Made by a program: the position numbers and the translations under genes. This document shows positions 14,480 to 23,522 of a stretch of DNA of 64,000 bases, in pieces. This DNA is from Actinomadura rupiterrae (GTDB taxonomy: Bacteria; Actinomycetota; Actinomycetes; Streptosporangiales; Streptosporangiaceae), in the NCBI RefSeq assembly GCF_024172125.1, contig NZ_JAMZEA010000002.1:496001-560000 (forward strand), read 5' to 3'. Positions within the stretch are counted from its first letter, which is position 1. Each line of letters opens with the position of its first letter. The notes beneath the pieces were generated by a model. That model did not search any database. It was not told the origin of the DNA and saw only the letters and a program-made list of their open reading frames with translations.

Positions 14480-16939
14480 ATGAGCATCACACCGCCGGGC
14501 ACCGCGCCGCCGGGGGACGCCGTCCCGCCGACCCCCGGTCGGGGTTCCTCGCTGGCGCGCGGCTCCGGGCTGCCGCAGGAGACGACGGGGTTCGTCGGCA
14601 GGCGGGACGAGGTGGCGCGGCTGACGGCGCTGCTCGGCACCGAGCGCCTGGTCACGGTGGTCGGACCGGGCGGGGTGGGCAAGACCCGCGTGGCGGTGCG
14701 CGCCGCGGCGGGCGCGGAGCGGGATTTCGGCGGCTGCCTGGCGTTCCTCGAACTGTCCGGGATGCGGGAGGCGGAGCTGCTGCCCGGCGCGCTCGCCGCC
14801 CGCCTCGGCATCCCCGACAGCGACACCCGCGCCCCGCTGGACGCGGTGATCGGCTTCCTCGCCGACCGGCCCGCGCTGATCGTCCTGGACACCTGCGAGC
14901 ACCTGGCCCGCGGCTGCGCCGAGCTGGCGGACGCGCTGCTGTCGGCGACGCCGGGCGTGACGGTGCTCGCGACGAGCCGGCAGTCGCTCGGCGCGCCCGG
15001 CGAGCGGCTGTTCCCGATCGCGCCGCTCCCGGTCGGGCCGGACGGCGGCGACGCGGTCGAACTGTTCGAGCAGCGCGCCGCCGCCGTCGCGCCCGGCTTC
15101 AGCGTGACGCCCGAGAACCGGGACGCCGTGGTCGCCATCTGCCGGACGCTGGACGGCGTCCCGCTGGCGGTCGAGCTGGCCGCGGCCCGGCTGCGCGCGC
15201 TGCCGGTGGACCGGCTCGCCGCCGCGCTGGACAGCCGGTTCCGGCTGCTGACCGGCCGCAATACCCAGGTCGAGCGGCACCGGACGCTGCGCACCGCGAT
15301 CGAGTGGAGCCACGACCTGTGCACCGGGGCCGAGCGGCTGTTGTGGGCGCGGCTGTCGGTGTTCGCCGGCTCCTTCAGCCTGGCCGCCGCCGAACGGATC
15401 TGCGCCGACGACGCGTCCGCCATACCGTCCGGCGCCACAGCCGTTGCGCTGACCGACAGCCCGGATGCCGGGGACGGCGTGCTGGACGGGATCGGTGTCG
15501 TCGAGGCGCTGATCGGCCTGGTGGACAAGTCGGTCGTCCTGCGCGAGGGCGGTGACGGCGCGAACGCCGAGGACGCCGAAGGCGACGACCGCTACCGGAT
15601 GCTCGACACGATCCGCGAGTTCGGCGCGGAGCGGCTCGCCGCGCTCGGCGACGCCGACCGGATGGCCGGACGGCACCTCGACCACTTCATCGCGCTCGCC
15701 ACCGAGTTCGGCGAGCGCATGTTCGACGACGACCAGCTCGACCGCACCCGCCGGATGCACCAGGACCACGGGAACCTCCAGGCCGCGCTGCGGTACGCCA
15801 CGTCCGCGCCTCAGCCCGCCGGGGCGGCGGCGCTGAGCAGCGGCCTGTGGGGCTACTGGCACATGATCGGACGGCTCGCCGACGGGCGCGTGTGGCAGAC
15901 CCGCGTCCTGGAGCACCTGCCGGGCGCGAGCGCCGAGCGGTCGTGGGCGCTGAGCGTCCGGTCGCACATGGCGGTCTTCCAGGGCGATGCGGACGTGGGC
16001 GTCCGCGATGCCGAGGAGGCCGCCGCCGTCGCGCGGCACATCGGCGACACGTGGCTGGAAGGCCGCGCGCTGATGTTCGTCGCGCTGGGACGCACGTTCC
16101 TCGGCGACTTCGAGCAGGCCGCGGCGGCGGACGAGCGGTGCGCGCGGCTGGTCGAGAGCGGCGACAACCGCACCGGGCTGCTGCTGTTCCACTGCATCCG
16201 CGCCTACCTGCGGCTGCTGCGCGGCGACCTGGACGAGGCGGTCGCGTCGGCACGCAGGTCGCTCGACGTCGTCGGCGAGGGCAGCGGCGAGCGCTGGCTC
16301 CAGAGCTACGCCCACTTCATCATGGGCGTCGCGTCCTTCCTCCAGGCGCGCCGCGAGCACTGCTTCACGGCCGGATGCACCGGCCTCCGGATGAAGTTCG
16401 AGCTCGGCGACCCGATCGGCACCGCCTACTGCCTCGAACTGCTCGCCTGGCTGGCCGCCGAGCAGGACCGCTTCGAGCGCGCCGGCTGGCTCCTCGGCGC
16501 GGCGGACGTGCTGTGGCGGCGCTCGGGGCAGCGGCTCAGCGCGCAGGCGATCCTGGAGACCTTCCACGCCGACGCCGAGCGCCGCGCCACCGCCGCGCTC
16601 GGCGAGGAGCGGTTCCGCGAGCTGTGGCGGGCGGGCGCGTCGCACCCGCTGGACGAGGTGATCGCCTGCGCCGAGTCCGACACCGACCGGCTCGCCCGCG
16701 TCCGGGTGCCCAGGCCGTCCGGGCCGGGGGACGGGCCGGACGGGACGCCGCCGCTCACCCGCCGCGAGCTGGAGGTCGCCGCGCTCGCCGTGGAGGGCCT
16801 GTCGAACCGCGAGATCGCCGAGCGGCTCGTCATCTCCAAGCGCACCGTGGACGCCCACATGGAGCACATCTTCGCCAAGCTCGGCGTGACCCGCCGCGTG
16901 AAGCTCGCCGCCCGCCTGCGCACCCTGAACACCGACTGA
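14480..16939 (+). CDS. AAA/NB-ARC ATPase-LuxR transcriptional regulator
   Basis: This large regulator of 819 residues starts at ATG 14480. It has a Walker A VVGPGGVGKT (about 61-69), Walker B-like ALIVLDTCEH, an ATSRQSLGAPGE sensor motif and winged-helix EWSHDLCTGAERLLWARLSVFAG, a TPR-like middle (about 420-700), and a C-terminal LuxR helix-turn-helix (TRRELEVAALAVEGLSNREIAERLVISKRTVDAHMEHIFAKL). The arrangement is that of AfsR-like STAND regulators lacking the N-terminal BTAD domain. It is monocistronic; the next operon follows 211 bases later. Its ligand and regulon are unknown. Confidence 0.9.
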   Translation: MSITPPGTAPPGDAVPPTPGRGSSLARGSGLPQETTGFVGRRDEVARLTALLGTERLVTVVGPGGVGKTRVAVRAAAGAERDFGGCLAFLELSGMREAELLPGALAARLGIPDSDTRAPLDAVIGFLADRPALIVLDTCEHLARGCAELADALLSATPGVTVLATSRQSLGAPGERLFPIAPLPVGPDGGDAVELFEQRAAAVAPGFSVTPENRDAVVAICRTLDGVPLAVELAAARLRALPVDRLAAALDSRFRLLTGRNTQVERHRTLRTAIEWSHDLCTGAERLLWARLSVFAGSFSLAAAERICADDASAIPSGATAVALTDSPDAGDGVLDGIGVVEALIGLVDKSVVLREGGDGANAEDAEGDDRYRMLDTIREFGAERLAALGDADRMAGRHLDHFIALATEFGERMFDDDQLDRTRRMHQDHGNLQAALRYATSAPQPAGAAALSSGLWGYWHMIGRLADGRVWQTRVLEHLPGASAERSWALSVRSHMAVFQGDADVGVRDAEEAAAVARHIGDTWLEGRALMFVALGRTFLGDFEQAAAADERCARLVESGDNRTGLLLFHCIRAYLRLLRGDLDEAVASARRSLDVVGEGSGERWLQSYAHFIMGVASFLQARREHCFTAGCTGLRMKFELGDPIGTAYCLELLAWLAAEQDRFERAGWLLGAADVLWRRSGQRLSAQAILETFHADAERRATAALGEERFRELWRAGASHPLDEVIACAESDTDRLARVRVPRPSGPGDGPDGTPPLTRRELEVAALAVEGLSNREIAERLVISKRTVDAHMEHIFAKLGVTRRVKLAARLRTLNTD

Positions 16940-17010
16940 CCGGCACCGCCCGCCCCGCCGCCCAGCGCGGCGCCCGGCCCGCCGGCCGTTGATCCGGAAG
17001 TAAGCGGGGC

Positions 17011-17040
17011 TTGACATGGGCGTTCGCGCTTTCCTAGCCT
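17011..17040 (+). promoter_or_regulatory. Sigma-70-type promoter of the polyol operon
   Basis: TTGACA (17011-17016) is followed after 18 bases by TAGCCT (17035-17040), a good match to the housekeeping promoter. Transcription would begin near 17047, giving a leader of about 100 bases before the transporter start codon. Confidence 0.6.
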
Positions 17041-17057
17041 TCGGGCATTGTTTGACA

Positions 17058-17097
17058 GGCACAGACGAAGACCACCTGTCGGTGGCTTCGCCGTGCC
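17058..17097 (+). promoter_or_regulatory. Leader hairpin ahead of the polyol operon, candidate GlpP target
   Basis: In the predicted leader, GGCAC pairs with GTGCC (outer stem), and CGAAG-A-CCACC pairs with GGTGG-CTTCG around a TGTC loop, with one bulged A and a small internal loop. The structure starts about 11 bases after the predicted transcription start and ends 53 bases before the first start codon. No T-run follows, so it is not a classical intrinsic terminator. Because the operon encodes a GlpP-like antiterminator (23523), it is a good candidate RNA target. Confidence 0.55.
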
Positions 17098-17150
17098 CTC
17101 ATGCAGCGCCGACGTACCCCCGACGGGCCTCCACCCCGAAGGCAGGTCGT

Positions 17151-18569
17151 ATGGCGCACCACCCCCTCGTCCGCGGCGTCCGTGACGTCGCAGCGCTCAT
17201 CGACGGACACGGCAGGATCACCGGGCGCGCCCGGCTGGTCTGGATCCTGGTGTTCGGCGGCCTCTTCCTGGACGCCTACTCCAACGCCGCGCTCAGCGCC
17301 GGCCTGGCGCCCATGACCAAGCAGATGCACCTGAGCAGCGACCAGGTGTCGCTGCTCACCGCCACCGCTCCCGCGCTCGCCATCGTGTTCAACCCGGTCG
17401 GCGGATGGCTCGCCAGCCGGATCGGGCGCGTCCCGCCGCTGCTCGCCGCCAAGCTGTTCGCGCTGGCCGGAGCGCTGCTCGCGGCGTTCGCCGGCGACTT
17501 CACCACCGTCTGGTTCGGCCGCGTCCTGGTCGGCGTCGCCTACGGCATCGACTTCGCGGTGGCGATGGCGCTGCTCGCCGAGTACACGCCCGCGAACCTG
17601 TCCGGACGGCTCAACCTCTGGCAGGGCGTCTGGTACATCGCCTCGACCGGCAACCTCGTCCTCACCCTGCTGTTCTTCGAGTTCGACACCGGCGCGGACA
17701 TCTGGCGCTGGTCGGTCGGGTCGGCAGGCGTGTTCGCCGCGGCGCTGTTCGTCCTCCAGCTGAAGTTCCTGGTGGAGAGCCCGTCCTGGCTGGCGACCCG
17801 GGGACGCCTGGCCGACGCCGTCCGCAACCTCGACCGGCTCTACGGGATCAAGGCGCAGCCGGGCGAGCCCGAGCGGCCGGCGGACGTCCCGGCGGCCAAG
17901 CCGGTCGGGTTCCGGCAGGCGGGCGTGCTGTTCAAGGGCCGCTACCTCAGCCGGACGGTCCTGTCGTCGGTCATCTCGCTCGACCAGGCCATGCAGTACT
18001 TCGCGGTGGGCTGGTACCTGCCGGTGATCAGCCTGGCGATCTTCGGGGAGTCGTTCGAGAAGGCCACGATGGGGTCGATCGTGTTCAACGCGTTCGGCAT
18101 CGCGGGCGGCCTGCTGTCGGCCTACGCCGGGCGCCGGATGGGCCTGCGGCTCAGCTCGGCGGCGGGCTTCGCGATCGTGCTCGTCGTGCTGGTCGTCATG
18201 GGCCTGACCTTCGGGCACGTCCCGACCTGGTTCGCGTTCATCCTGCCGGTGCTGTTCATCTTCGGGCACTCGGCCGGGCCGGGCGCGAACGGCAAGTCGA
18301 TCGCGGCGCTGTCCTACCGCAGCGAGGTCCGCGCGCTCGGCACGGGGGTCACGGGCATGATCGGCAGCTTCGGCAGCGTCGCGGGCCTTTACCTGTTCCC
18401 GCAGATCAAGGACGGTCTGGGACTCGGGCACACGTTTCTTGTCCTGGCCGTGGTGCCGCTCAGCGGGCTCATTACCTGCCTCCTGATCAAGTGGGAGCCG
18501 ACCCGTGCGGCCGCCGAGGACGAGCAGCCCGCCGTCGGCGATCCCGCCCCGGCGCCCGCCGCGTCCTGA
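17151..18569 (+). CDS. MFS transporter, sugar/polyol type
   Basis: This 472-residue permease has 12 predicted transmembrane spans. The loop-2/3 signature GGWLASRIGRVPPLLAAK and the spans LLAEYTPANLSGRLN and FLVESPSWLATRGRL are characteristic of the sugar-porter/metabolite-H+ symporter families. It is the first gene of a co-directional operon that continues with an FGGY kinase, so it probably imports the kinase substrate. Typical glycerol operons use the GlpF channel instead, making this an unusual entry protein. The start at 17151 was preferred because the upstream codons fall in the leader hairpin region. Confidence 0.85.
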   Translation: MAHHPLVRGVRDVAALIDGHGRITGRARLVWILVFGGLFLDAYSNAALSAGLAPMTKQMHLSSDQVSLLTATAPALAIVFNPVGGWLASRIGRVPPLLAAKLFALAGALLAAFAGDFTTVWFGRVLVGVAYGIDFAVAMALLAEYTPANLSGRLNLWQGVWYIASTGNLVLTLLFFEFDTGADIWRWSVGSAGVFAAALFVLQLKFLVESPSWLATRGRLADAVRNLDRLYGIKAQPGEPERPADVPAAKPVGFRQAGVLFKGRYLSRTVLSSVISLDQAMQYFAVGWYLPVISLAIFGESFEKATMGSIVFNAFGIAGGLLSAYAGRRMGLRLSSAAGFAIVLVVLVVMGLTFGHVPTWFAFILPVLFIFGHSAGPGANGKSIAALSYRSEVRALGTGVTGMIGSFGSVAGLYLFPQIKDGLGLGHTFLVLAVVPLSGLITCLLIKWEPTRAAAEDEQPAVGDPAPAPAAS

Positions 18570-18641
18570 GCCGCGGCCCGTTCCCAAGCCGCCGCCGGTC
18601 CCTGCCGGGACCGGCGGCCCCACCCCACGAAGGAGGAGCCC

Positions 18642-20168
18642 ATGGCGCCGCACAGCGACAGCCGCGGCCCCGGCGTGCTGGCCGTCGACGAGGGCACCAC
18701 CGGGACGCGGGCGGGCGTCGTCCGGCAGGACGGCTCGGTCGCGCACGTCGCCTACCGGCCGATCGGCGTGGACCACCCCGACCACGACTCGGTCGAGCAG
18801 GACGCCGCCGAGATCTGGACCGCCACCCTCGCCGTCTGCCGGGACGCGCTGGCCGCCGCGCACGCGGACGGCATCGAGGTCACGGCCGTCGCGCTGTCCA
18901 CGCAGCGCGCGACCGCCGTGCTCTGGGACGGGGTCTCGGGCCGTCCGCTCACCCCGGCCGTCGTCTGGCAGGACCGCCGGTACGCGGGCGACCTGCTCGC
19001 CCTGGAGGACGAGTGGGACGCCGACCTGCTCGCCCGGACGGGCCGTCCGGTCGGGAGCCGCTCGCCGTTCCTGTGGGCGGCGCGGCAGATCGCCGAGAAC
19101 CCCCGGGTGGCCGAGGCCGCCAAGGACGGCCGCCTCCGCTTCGGCACGGTCGACACCTGGCTCGCCTGGAACCTCACCGGCGGCGCGGTGTACGCCACGA
19201 CCGCCACCAACGCCTGCGCCACCGGCGGCTACCTGCTGCTGGAGCACGCCTGGCACACCGACTGGATCGAGCGGCTCGGCTTCCCGGCGGGGCTGCTGCC
19301 CGAGCTGCGCGCGGACGACGACGTCCTCGGCGTGACGGACGCGGACGTCCTCGGGGCGGCGCTGCCGGTGGCCGCGTCCCTCGGCGACCAGCACGCCGCG
19401 CTGATCGCGCTCGGCGGCCTCGACGCGGGCGACGCGATGTGCATGTACGGGACGGGCACGTTCGCCGACGCCGCGACCGGCACCGAGATCTTCCCGCCCG
19501 TCCCCGGCGCGGACGGCGTGCTCGCCCAGGTCGGACGGCGCGAGGGCGGCACCACGCAGTTCAGCCTGGAGGCGTACTGCTCCACGACCGGCTCGGCGCT
19601 CCGCTGGCTCTGCGAGGACCTCGGGTTCTTCGGCTCCCCGGCCGAGATCGGCGAGCTGGCCGCTACGGCGGAGTCGTCCAAAGGCGCGTGGTTCGTGCCC
19701 GCGCTCGCTGGGGTCCGCACCCCGGCGTGGCGCCCGCGCGCCACCGCCGCGCTCAGCGGCCTGACCCTCGCCACCGGACGCGCCGAACTGGCCCGTGCCG
19801 TCCTGGAGGGCATCGCGCACTCCGTCTGCGACCTGGTGGACGGCGTGACCGCGACCACCGGCTCGCCGCTGCGCCGCATCCGGATCGGCGGCGGCGTGGC
19901 GGGCAGCGACACCCTCATGCGGATCCAGGCCGACCTGATCGGGCTGCCGCTGGAACGCGTCGCCGACTCGGCGACCGCGAGCCTGCGCGGCACCGCCTAC
20001 CTCGCCGGGACCCGGCAGGGCCTCTGGCCCTCCCTCGCGGACATCGTCGAGGCGCAGCCCGCGGGCCGCGTCTTCGAACCCGCGCTCGCCCCGGCGGAGC
20101 GGGCCGCGCGGCGGGACGCGTGGCGGACCGTCCTCGCCCCGCACCTCACCGGCCCCCCGCCCGCCTGA
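18642..20168 (+). CDS. FGGY-family carbohydrate kinase, glycerol-kinase-like
   Basis: The 508-residue protein matches glycerol kinase in overall plan: N-terminal DEGTTGTRAGVV, TVDTWLAWNLTGG, SLGDQHAAL (catalytic base Asp249) and CMYGTGTF. In glycerol kinase the substrate is held by Arg-Glu of 'NQRE', Trp of 'VWQD', Tyr of 'PYFS' and the Asp. Here Arg89, Trp109 and Asp249 are kept but the Glu is Ala90 and the 'PYFS' position reads SRSP. The enzyme therefore may phosphorylate a different polyol. A strong GAAGGAGG precedes the ATG. Confidence 0.85.
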   Translation: MAPHSDSRGPGVLAVDEGTTGTRAGVVRQDGSVAHVAYRPIGVDHPDHDSVEQDAAEIWTATLAVCRDALAAAHADGIEVTAVALSTQRATAVLWDGVSGRPLTPAVVWQDRRYAGDLLALEDEWDADLLARTGRPVGSRSPFLWAARQIAENPRVAEAAKDGRLRFGTVDTWLAWNLTGGAVYATTATNACATGGYLLLEHAWHTDWIERLGFPAGLLPELRADDDVLGVTDADVLGAALPVAASLGDQHAALIALGGLDAGDAMCMYGTGTFADAATGTEIFPPVPGADGVLAQVGRREGGTTQFSLEAYCSTTGSALRWLCEDLGFFGSPAEIGELAATAESSKGAWFVPALAGVRTPAWRPRATAALSGLTLATGRAELARAVLEGIAHSVCDLVDGVTATTGSPLRRIRIGGGVAGSDTLMRIQADLIGLPLERVADSATASLRGTAYLAGTRQGLWPSLADIVEAQPAGRVFEPALAPAERAARRDAWRTVLAPHLTGPPPA

Positions 20169-20252
20169 GCGGTTCGGCCGTTCGAGCGAACCCCCCGAAC
20201 CTCCCCGGAACCCCCGGCCCTCCCCGGAACCACGGAAACACCAGGAGTCAAT

Positions 20253-21935
20253 GTGATCACCATGCCCGCCCGCAGGCCGAGCCGGAAGGCGGCGGCCACC
20301 CGCGCCCGCCCGCTGGCGCTGGACCGCGCGGCCGCGCTGCGCGCGCTGGCCGGCGAGCGCTTCGACGTGCTGGTCGTCGGCGGCGGCGTGACCGGCGCCT
20401 ACACCGCGCTGGACGCGGTGTCGCGCGGGCTGCGGGTCGCGCTGGTCGAGAAGGACGACTTCGCGTCCGGCACCTCGTCCAAGTCGTCGAAGATGGTGCA
20501 CGGCGGGCTCCGCTACATCGAGCAGGGCAACCTCGGGCTCGTCCGGCACTCGCTGCTGGAGCGGCAGCGGTTCCGGCGGAACGCGCCGCACCTGGTGCAC
20601 CGGCTGCCGTTCCTGTTCCCGCTGCTCAAGCAGGACGGCGTGTTCGACCCGCGGCTGGCCAAGGCGTTCGAGGGCCTGCTGTGGACCTACGACCTGCTCG
20701 GCGGCTGGCGGATCGGCAAGCTGCACCAGCGGCTCACCGTGAACGAGGTGCTCGCGCACGCGCCGACGCTGCGCGCCGACCACCTGACCGGCGGGCTGCT
20801 GTACTTCGACAGCCGCGCCGACGACGCCCGGCTGACCCTGACGATCGTCAGGACGGCCGCCGCGCTCGGCGCGACCGTCCTGAACGGCACGAAGGTCGAG
20901 CGGATCACCACCGACGCGTCCGGCCGGGTGACCGGCGCGCGGGTGAACGCGGACGGCGAGGAGTTCGAGATCCGCGCGTCGGCCGTCGTGAACGCGACCG
21001 GCGTGTGGAGCGACACGCTCGACGCGATGGCCGAGTCCGGGCACGCGCCGCAGGTCAGGCCCGCCAAGGGCGTCCACATCGTGGTGCCGTGGTCCAAGCT
21101 GCGCATCGACTGCACGGTGACCGTCCCGATCCCCGGACGGGCCCGCCGCGCGACCTGCACCCGCTGGGGGGACGCCGTCGTCCTCGGCACGACCGACAAC
21201 GACTACAAGGGGTCCGTCGAGGACGTCCTGTGCACGCGGGAGGAGATGCAGTTCCTCCTGGACGGCGCGAACACGGCCTTCGACGTCCGGCTCACCCCGG
21301 ACGACGTGCTCGGCAGCATCGGCGGGCTGCGCCCGCTGGTCGGCGGCAAGGAGGGCGCGACGCTCGACATGAGCCGCGACCACCGGATCACCGTCGGCGC
21401 GGGCGGCATGGTCACCGTCACCGGCGGCAAGCTCACCACCAGCCGCCACATGGGCGAACTGGTCGTGGACAGGGTCATGGACGTCCTCGGCCACAAGGGC
21501 CGCAGCCGCAGCCGCACCGCGAACCTGCCGCTGCTCGGCGGCGCGGGCTACGACGCCGAGGCGGTCGCCGCGTCCGGCGGGACCGCCGCGCACCTGGGCG
21601 AGCGGTACGGCACCGAGGCCCGGTTCGTGCACGACCTGATCGCCGAGGACGGGACGCTCGCCGAGCCCGTCGTCCCCGGCATGCCCTACACCAAGGCCGA
21701 GGTCGTCTACGCGGCCCGGTGCGAGCTGGCCCGGTCGGTGGACGACGTGCTGTCCCGCCGCACCCGCGCCCGGCTGTTCGGCCGGGACGCGTCCGCCGAG
21801 GCCGCGCCCGCCGTCGGCGCGCTGCTCGGCGCCGAGCTCGGCCTCACCCCCCGGCAGATCGACGCGCAGGTCGCGGACTACCGCGCCGCCGTCGCCCACG
21901 AGAAGTCCGTCCTGCTCGAAGGAGTCGCAGCATGA
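20253..21935 (+). CDS. glpD: GlpD-like FAD-dependent glycerol-3-phosphate dehydrogenase
   Basis: The enzyme of 560 residues has the FAD-binding fingerprint VLVVGGGVTGAYTALDAVSRGLRVALVEKDDFASGTSSKSSKMVHGGLRYIEQGN, which is the GlpD signature. Further conserved blocks are RNAPHLVHRLPFLFPL, VVNATGVWSDTLD, GTTDNDYKG and GGLRPLV, with a C-terminal alpha domain. Family members oxidise sn-glycerol-3-phosphate to dihydroxyacetone phosphate and pass electrons to quinone at the membrane; erythritol-phosphate dehydrogenases are close relatives. The GTG start follows AGGAG. Its stop overlaps the next start by four bases (ATGA). Confidence 0.88.
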   Translation: MITMPARRPSRKAAATRARPLALDRAAALRALAGERFDVLVVGGGVTGAYTALDAVSRGLRVALVEKDDFASGTSSKSSKMVHGGLRYIEQGNLGLVRHSLLERQRFRRNAPHLVHRLPFLFPLLKQDGVFDPRLAKAFEGLLWTYDLLGGWRIGKLHQRLTVNEVLAHAPTLRADHLTGGLLYFDSRADDARLTLTIVRTAAALGATVLNGTKVERITTDASGRVTGARVNADGEEFEIRASAVVNATGVWSDTLDAMAESGHAPQVRPAKGVHIVVPWSKLRIDCTVTVPIPGRARRATCTRWGDAVVLGTTDNDYKGSVEDVLCTREEMQFLLDGANTAFDVRLTPDDVLGSIGGLRPLVGGKEGATLDMSRDHRITVGAGGMVTVTGGKLTTSRHMGELVVDRVMDVLGHKGRSRSRTANLPLLGGAGYDAEAVAASGGTAAHLGERYGTEARFVHDLIAEDGTLAEPVVPGMPYTKAEVVYAARCELARSVDDVLSRRTRARLFGRDASAEAAPAVGALLGAELGLTPRQIDAQVADYRAAVAHEKSVLLEGVAA

Positions 21936-23488
21936 TCAGCCGCCAGACGATCACCCACCCGTTCAACCGCGGGGACTACGTGGTGGGCGCGCCCAGCCCG
22001 TCCAAGTGGGCGCGGACGACCGCGGCCGGCGACGGCCCGGCGGCGCTCCAGGGCGAGGTCGTGGCCGTCCCCGAGGACGTGCTGGCCGAGCTGCGCGGCG
22101 CGGCGAGGTGCGTGCACACCGCGCGGGACGAGGTGGTCCGCCGCACCCGCGACTGGTGGGCGGGGTCCATGATCGGCGAGACCGAGGGCCGGCCGGCCAC
22201 GCCGGACGCGGTGATCGTGGAGGCCGCGGACGCCGACCAGGTCGCGGCCGTGCTGCGGATCTGCCACGAGCACGGCATCCCGGTCACGCCGTCCGCCGGG
22301 CGCAGCAACGTGACCGGCGCGGCGCTGCCCGTCTTCGGCGGCGTCGTCCTGGACCTGTGCGCGCTGAACCAGATCACCGACTTCGACAAGGAGTCGCTGG
22401 TGGTCGAGGTCGAGGCGGGCATGTTCGGCGACCTGTTCGAGAAGGAGCTCCAGGAGGTCCACGGCGCGACGACCGGGCACTGGCCGTCCGCGTTCGCGAT
22501 CTCCACGGTCGGCGGCTGGATCGCCTGCCGCGGCGCGGGCCAGCTGTCCACCCGCTACGGCAAGATCGAGGACATGGTCGTCGGCATCGACGTCGTGCAC
22601 GCCGACGGCACCCGCGCCACCTACGGCGACTACCCGCGCGCCGCGACCGGCCCCGACCTGCGGCAGCTGTTCATCGGGTCCGAGGGCACGCTCGGCGTGA
22701 TCGTCTCGGCGCGGCTGCGCGTCCACCCGCTGCCCGAATACGCGAACGCCGTCGCCTACGGGTTCCCGACGTTCGCCGAGGGCCTGGACGCCTGCCGCAA
22801 GATCCTCCAGCGCGGCGCGACCCCGGCCGTCCTGCGGCTCTACGACGCGCTGGAGAGCGGCGTCCACTTCGGCCACCCGGACACCAACCTGCTGCTCATC
22901 GCGGACGAGGGCGACCCCGAGCTGGTCGACGCCGGGCTCCGGATCAGCGCCGAGGTCTGCCGGGACACGAACGGCACCGAGCTGGACGGCCAGGCCGTCT
23001 TCGAGCGCTGGCTGGACGAGCGGATGCTGGTCGGCAAGTCCGCCGACGGCTTCAAGCCCGGGCCCGGCTTCGTCGCCGACACGCTGGAGATGGCCGCGTC
23101 CTGGACCGCCCTCCCGGCCGTCTACGACGACGTGGTGGCCGCGATCCAGGGCGTCCCGGGCACGCTGGCCGCGTCCGCGCACCAGTCGCACGCCTACACC
23201 GACGGCGCCTGCGTCTACTTCTCGCTGCGCGGCGACGTGGACCCGGACAAGCGCCGCGACTGGTACCGCGCGGTCTGGGACGCCGCCAACCGGGTGCTGA
23301 TCCAGCACGGCAGCGCGATCAGCCACCACCACGGCTGCGGGCTGCTCCGCGGCCCCTACCTGGAGGACGCGCTGGGCGCGGGCTTCGCGACGTTCGCGGC
23401 GGTCAAGGCCGCCCTGGACCCCGCCGGGATCCTCAACCCTGGCAAGCTGGGACTTCCCAGCCGTTTCGGCACGTCACCTCTGGCCTGA
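21932..23488 (+). CDS. FAD-binding oxidase, alkyl-DHAP synthase-like
   Basis: The protein of 518 residues has a PCMH-type FAD domain (PDAVIVEAADADQVAAVLRICHEHGIPVTPSAGRSNVTGAAL; TTGHWPSAFAISTVGGWIACRGAGQLSTRYGKIEDMV) and a C-terminal cap with AISHHHGCGLLRGPYL. The HHHGxG motif and GIxPxS-like segment are shared with alkyldihydroxyacetonephosphate synthases and related FAD-linked oxidases. Position directly after GlpD, with translational coupling, suggests it acts on a phosphorylated dihydroxyacetone-like product or on another step of the same catabolism. Exact reaction unknown. Confidence 0.8.
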   Translation: MISRQTITHPFNRGDYVVGAPSPSKWARTTAAGDGPAALQGEVVAVPEDVLAELRGAARCVHTARDEVVRRTRDWWAGSMIGETEGRPATPDAVIVEAADADQVAAVLRICHEHGIPVTPSAGRSNVTGAALPVFGGVVLDLCALNQITDFDKESLVVEVEAGMFGDLFEKELQEVHGATTGHWPSAFAISTVGGWIACRGAGQLSTRYGKIEDMVVGIDVVHADGTRATYGDYPRAATGPDLRQLFIGSEGTLGVIVSARLRVHPLPEYANAVAYGFPTFAEGLDACRKILQRGATPAVLRLYDALESGVHFGHPDTNLLLIADEGDPELVDAGLRISAEVCRDTNGTELDGQAVFERWLDERMLVGKSADGFKPGPGFVADTLEMAASWTALPAVYDDVVAAIQGVPGTLAASAHQSHAYTDGACVYFSLRGDVDPDKRRDWYRAVWDAANRVLIQHGSAISHHHGCGLLRGPYLEDALGAGFATFAAVKAALDPAGILNPGKLGLPSRFGTSPLA

Positions 23489-23522
23489 CGTGCCGACCGA
23501 AACCCGCCACCGGGGGCAGACC

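Noticed and set aside
17058-17097. Simple intrinsic terminator ahead of the MFS gene
   Set aside because: No T-run follows and the hairpin lies between a good promoter and the operon it would serve; a regulatory leader is more likely.
17034-21899. Very long open frame on the minus strand opposite the polyol operon (similar ones oppose PKSE at 29796-35453 and the PKS at 46863-51482)
   Set aside because: These have no domain or plausible composition, are Arg/Gly/Pro-rich, and exactly oppose genes with clear families; they arise from codon bias in high-GC DNA.
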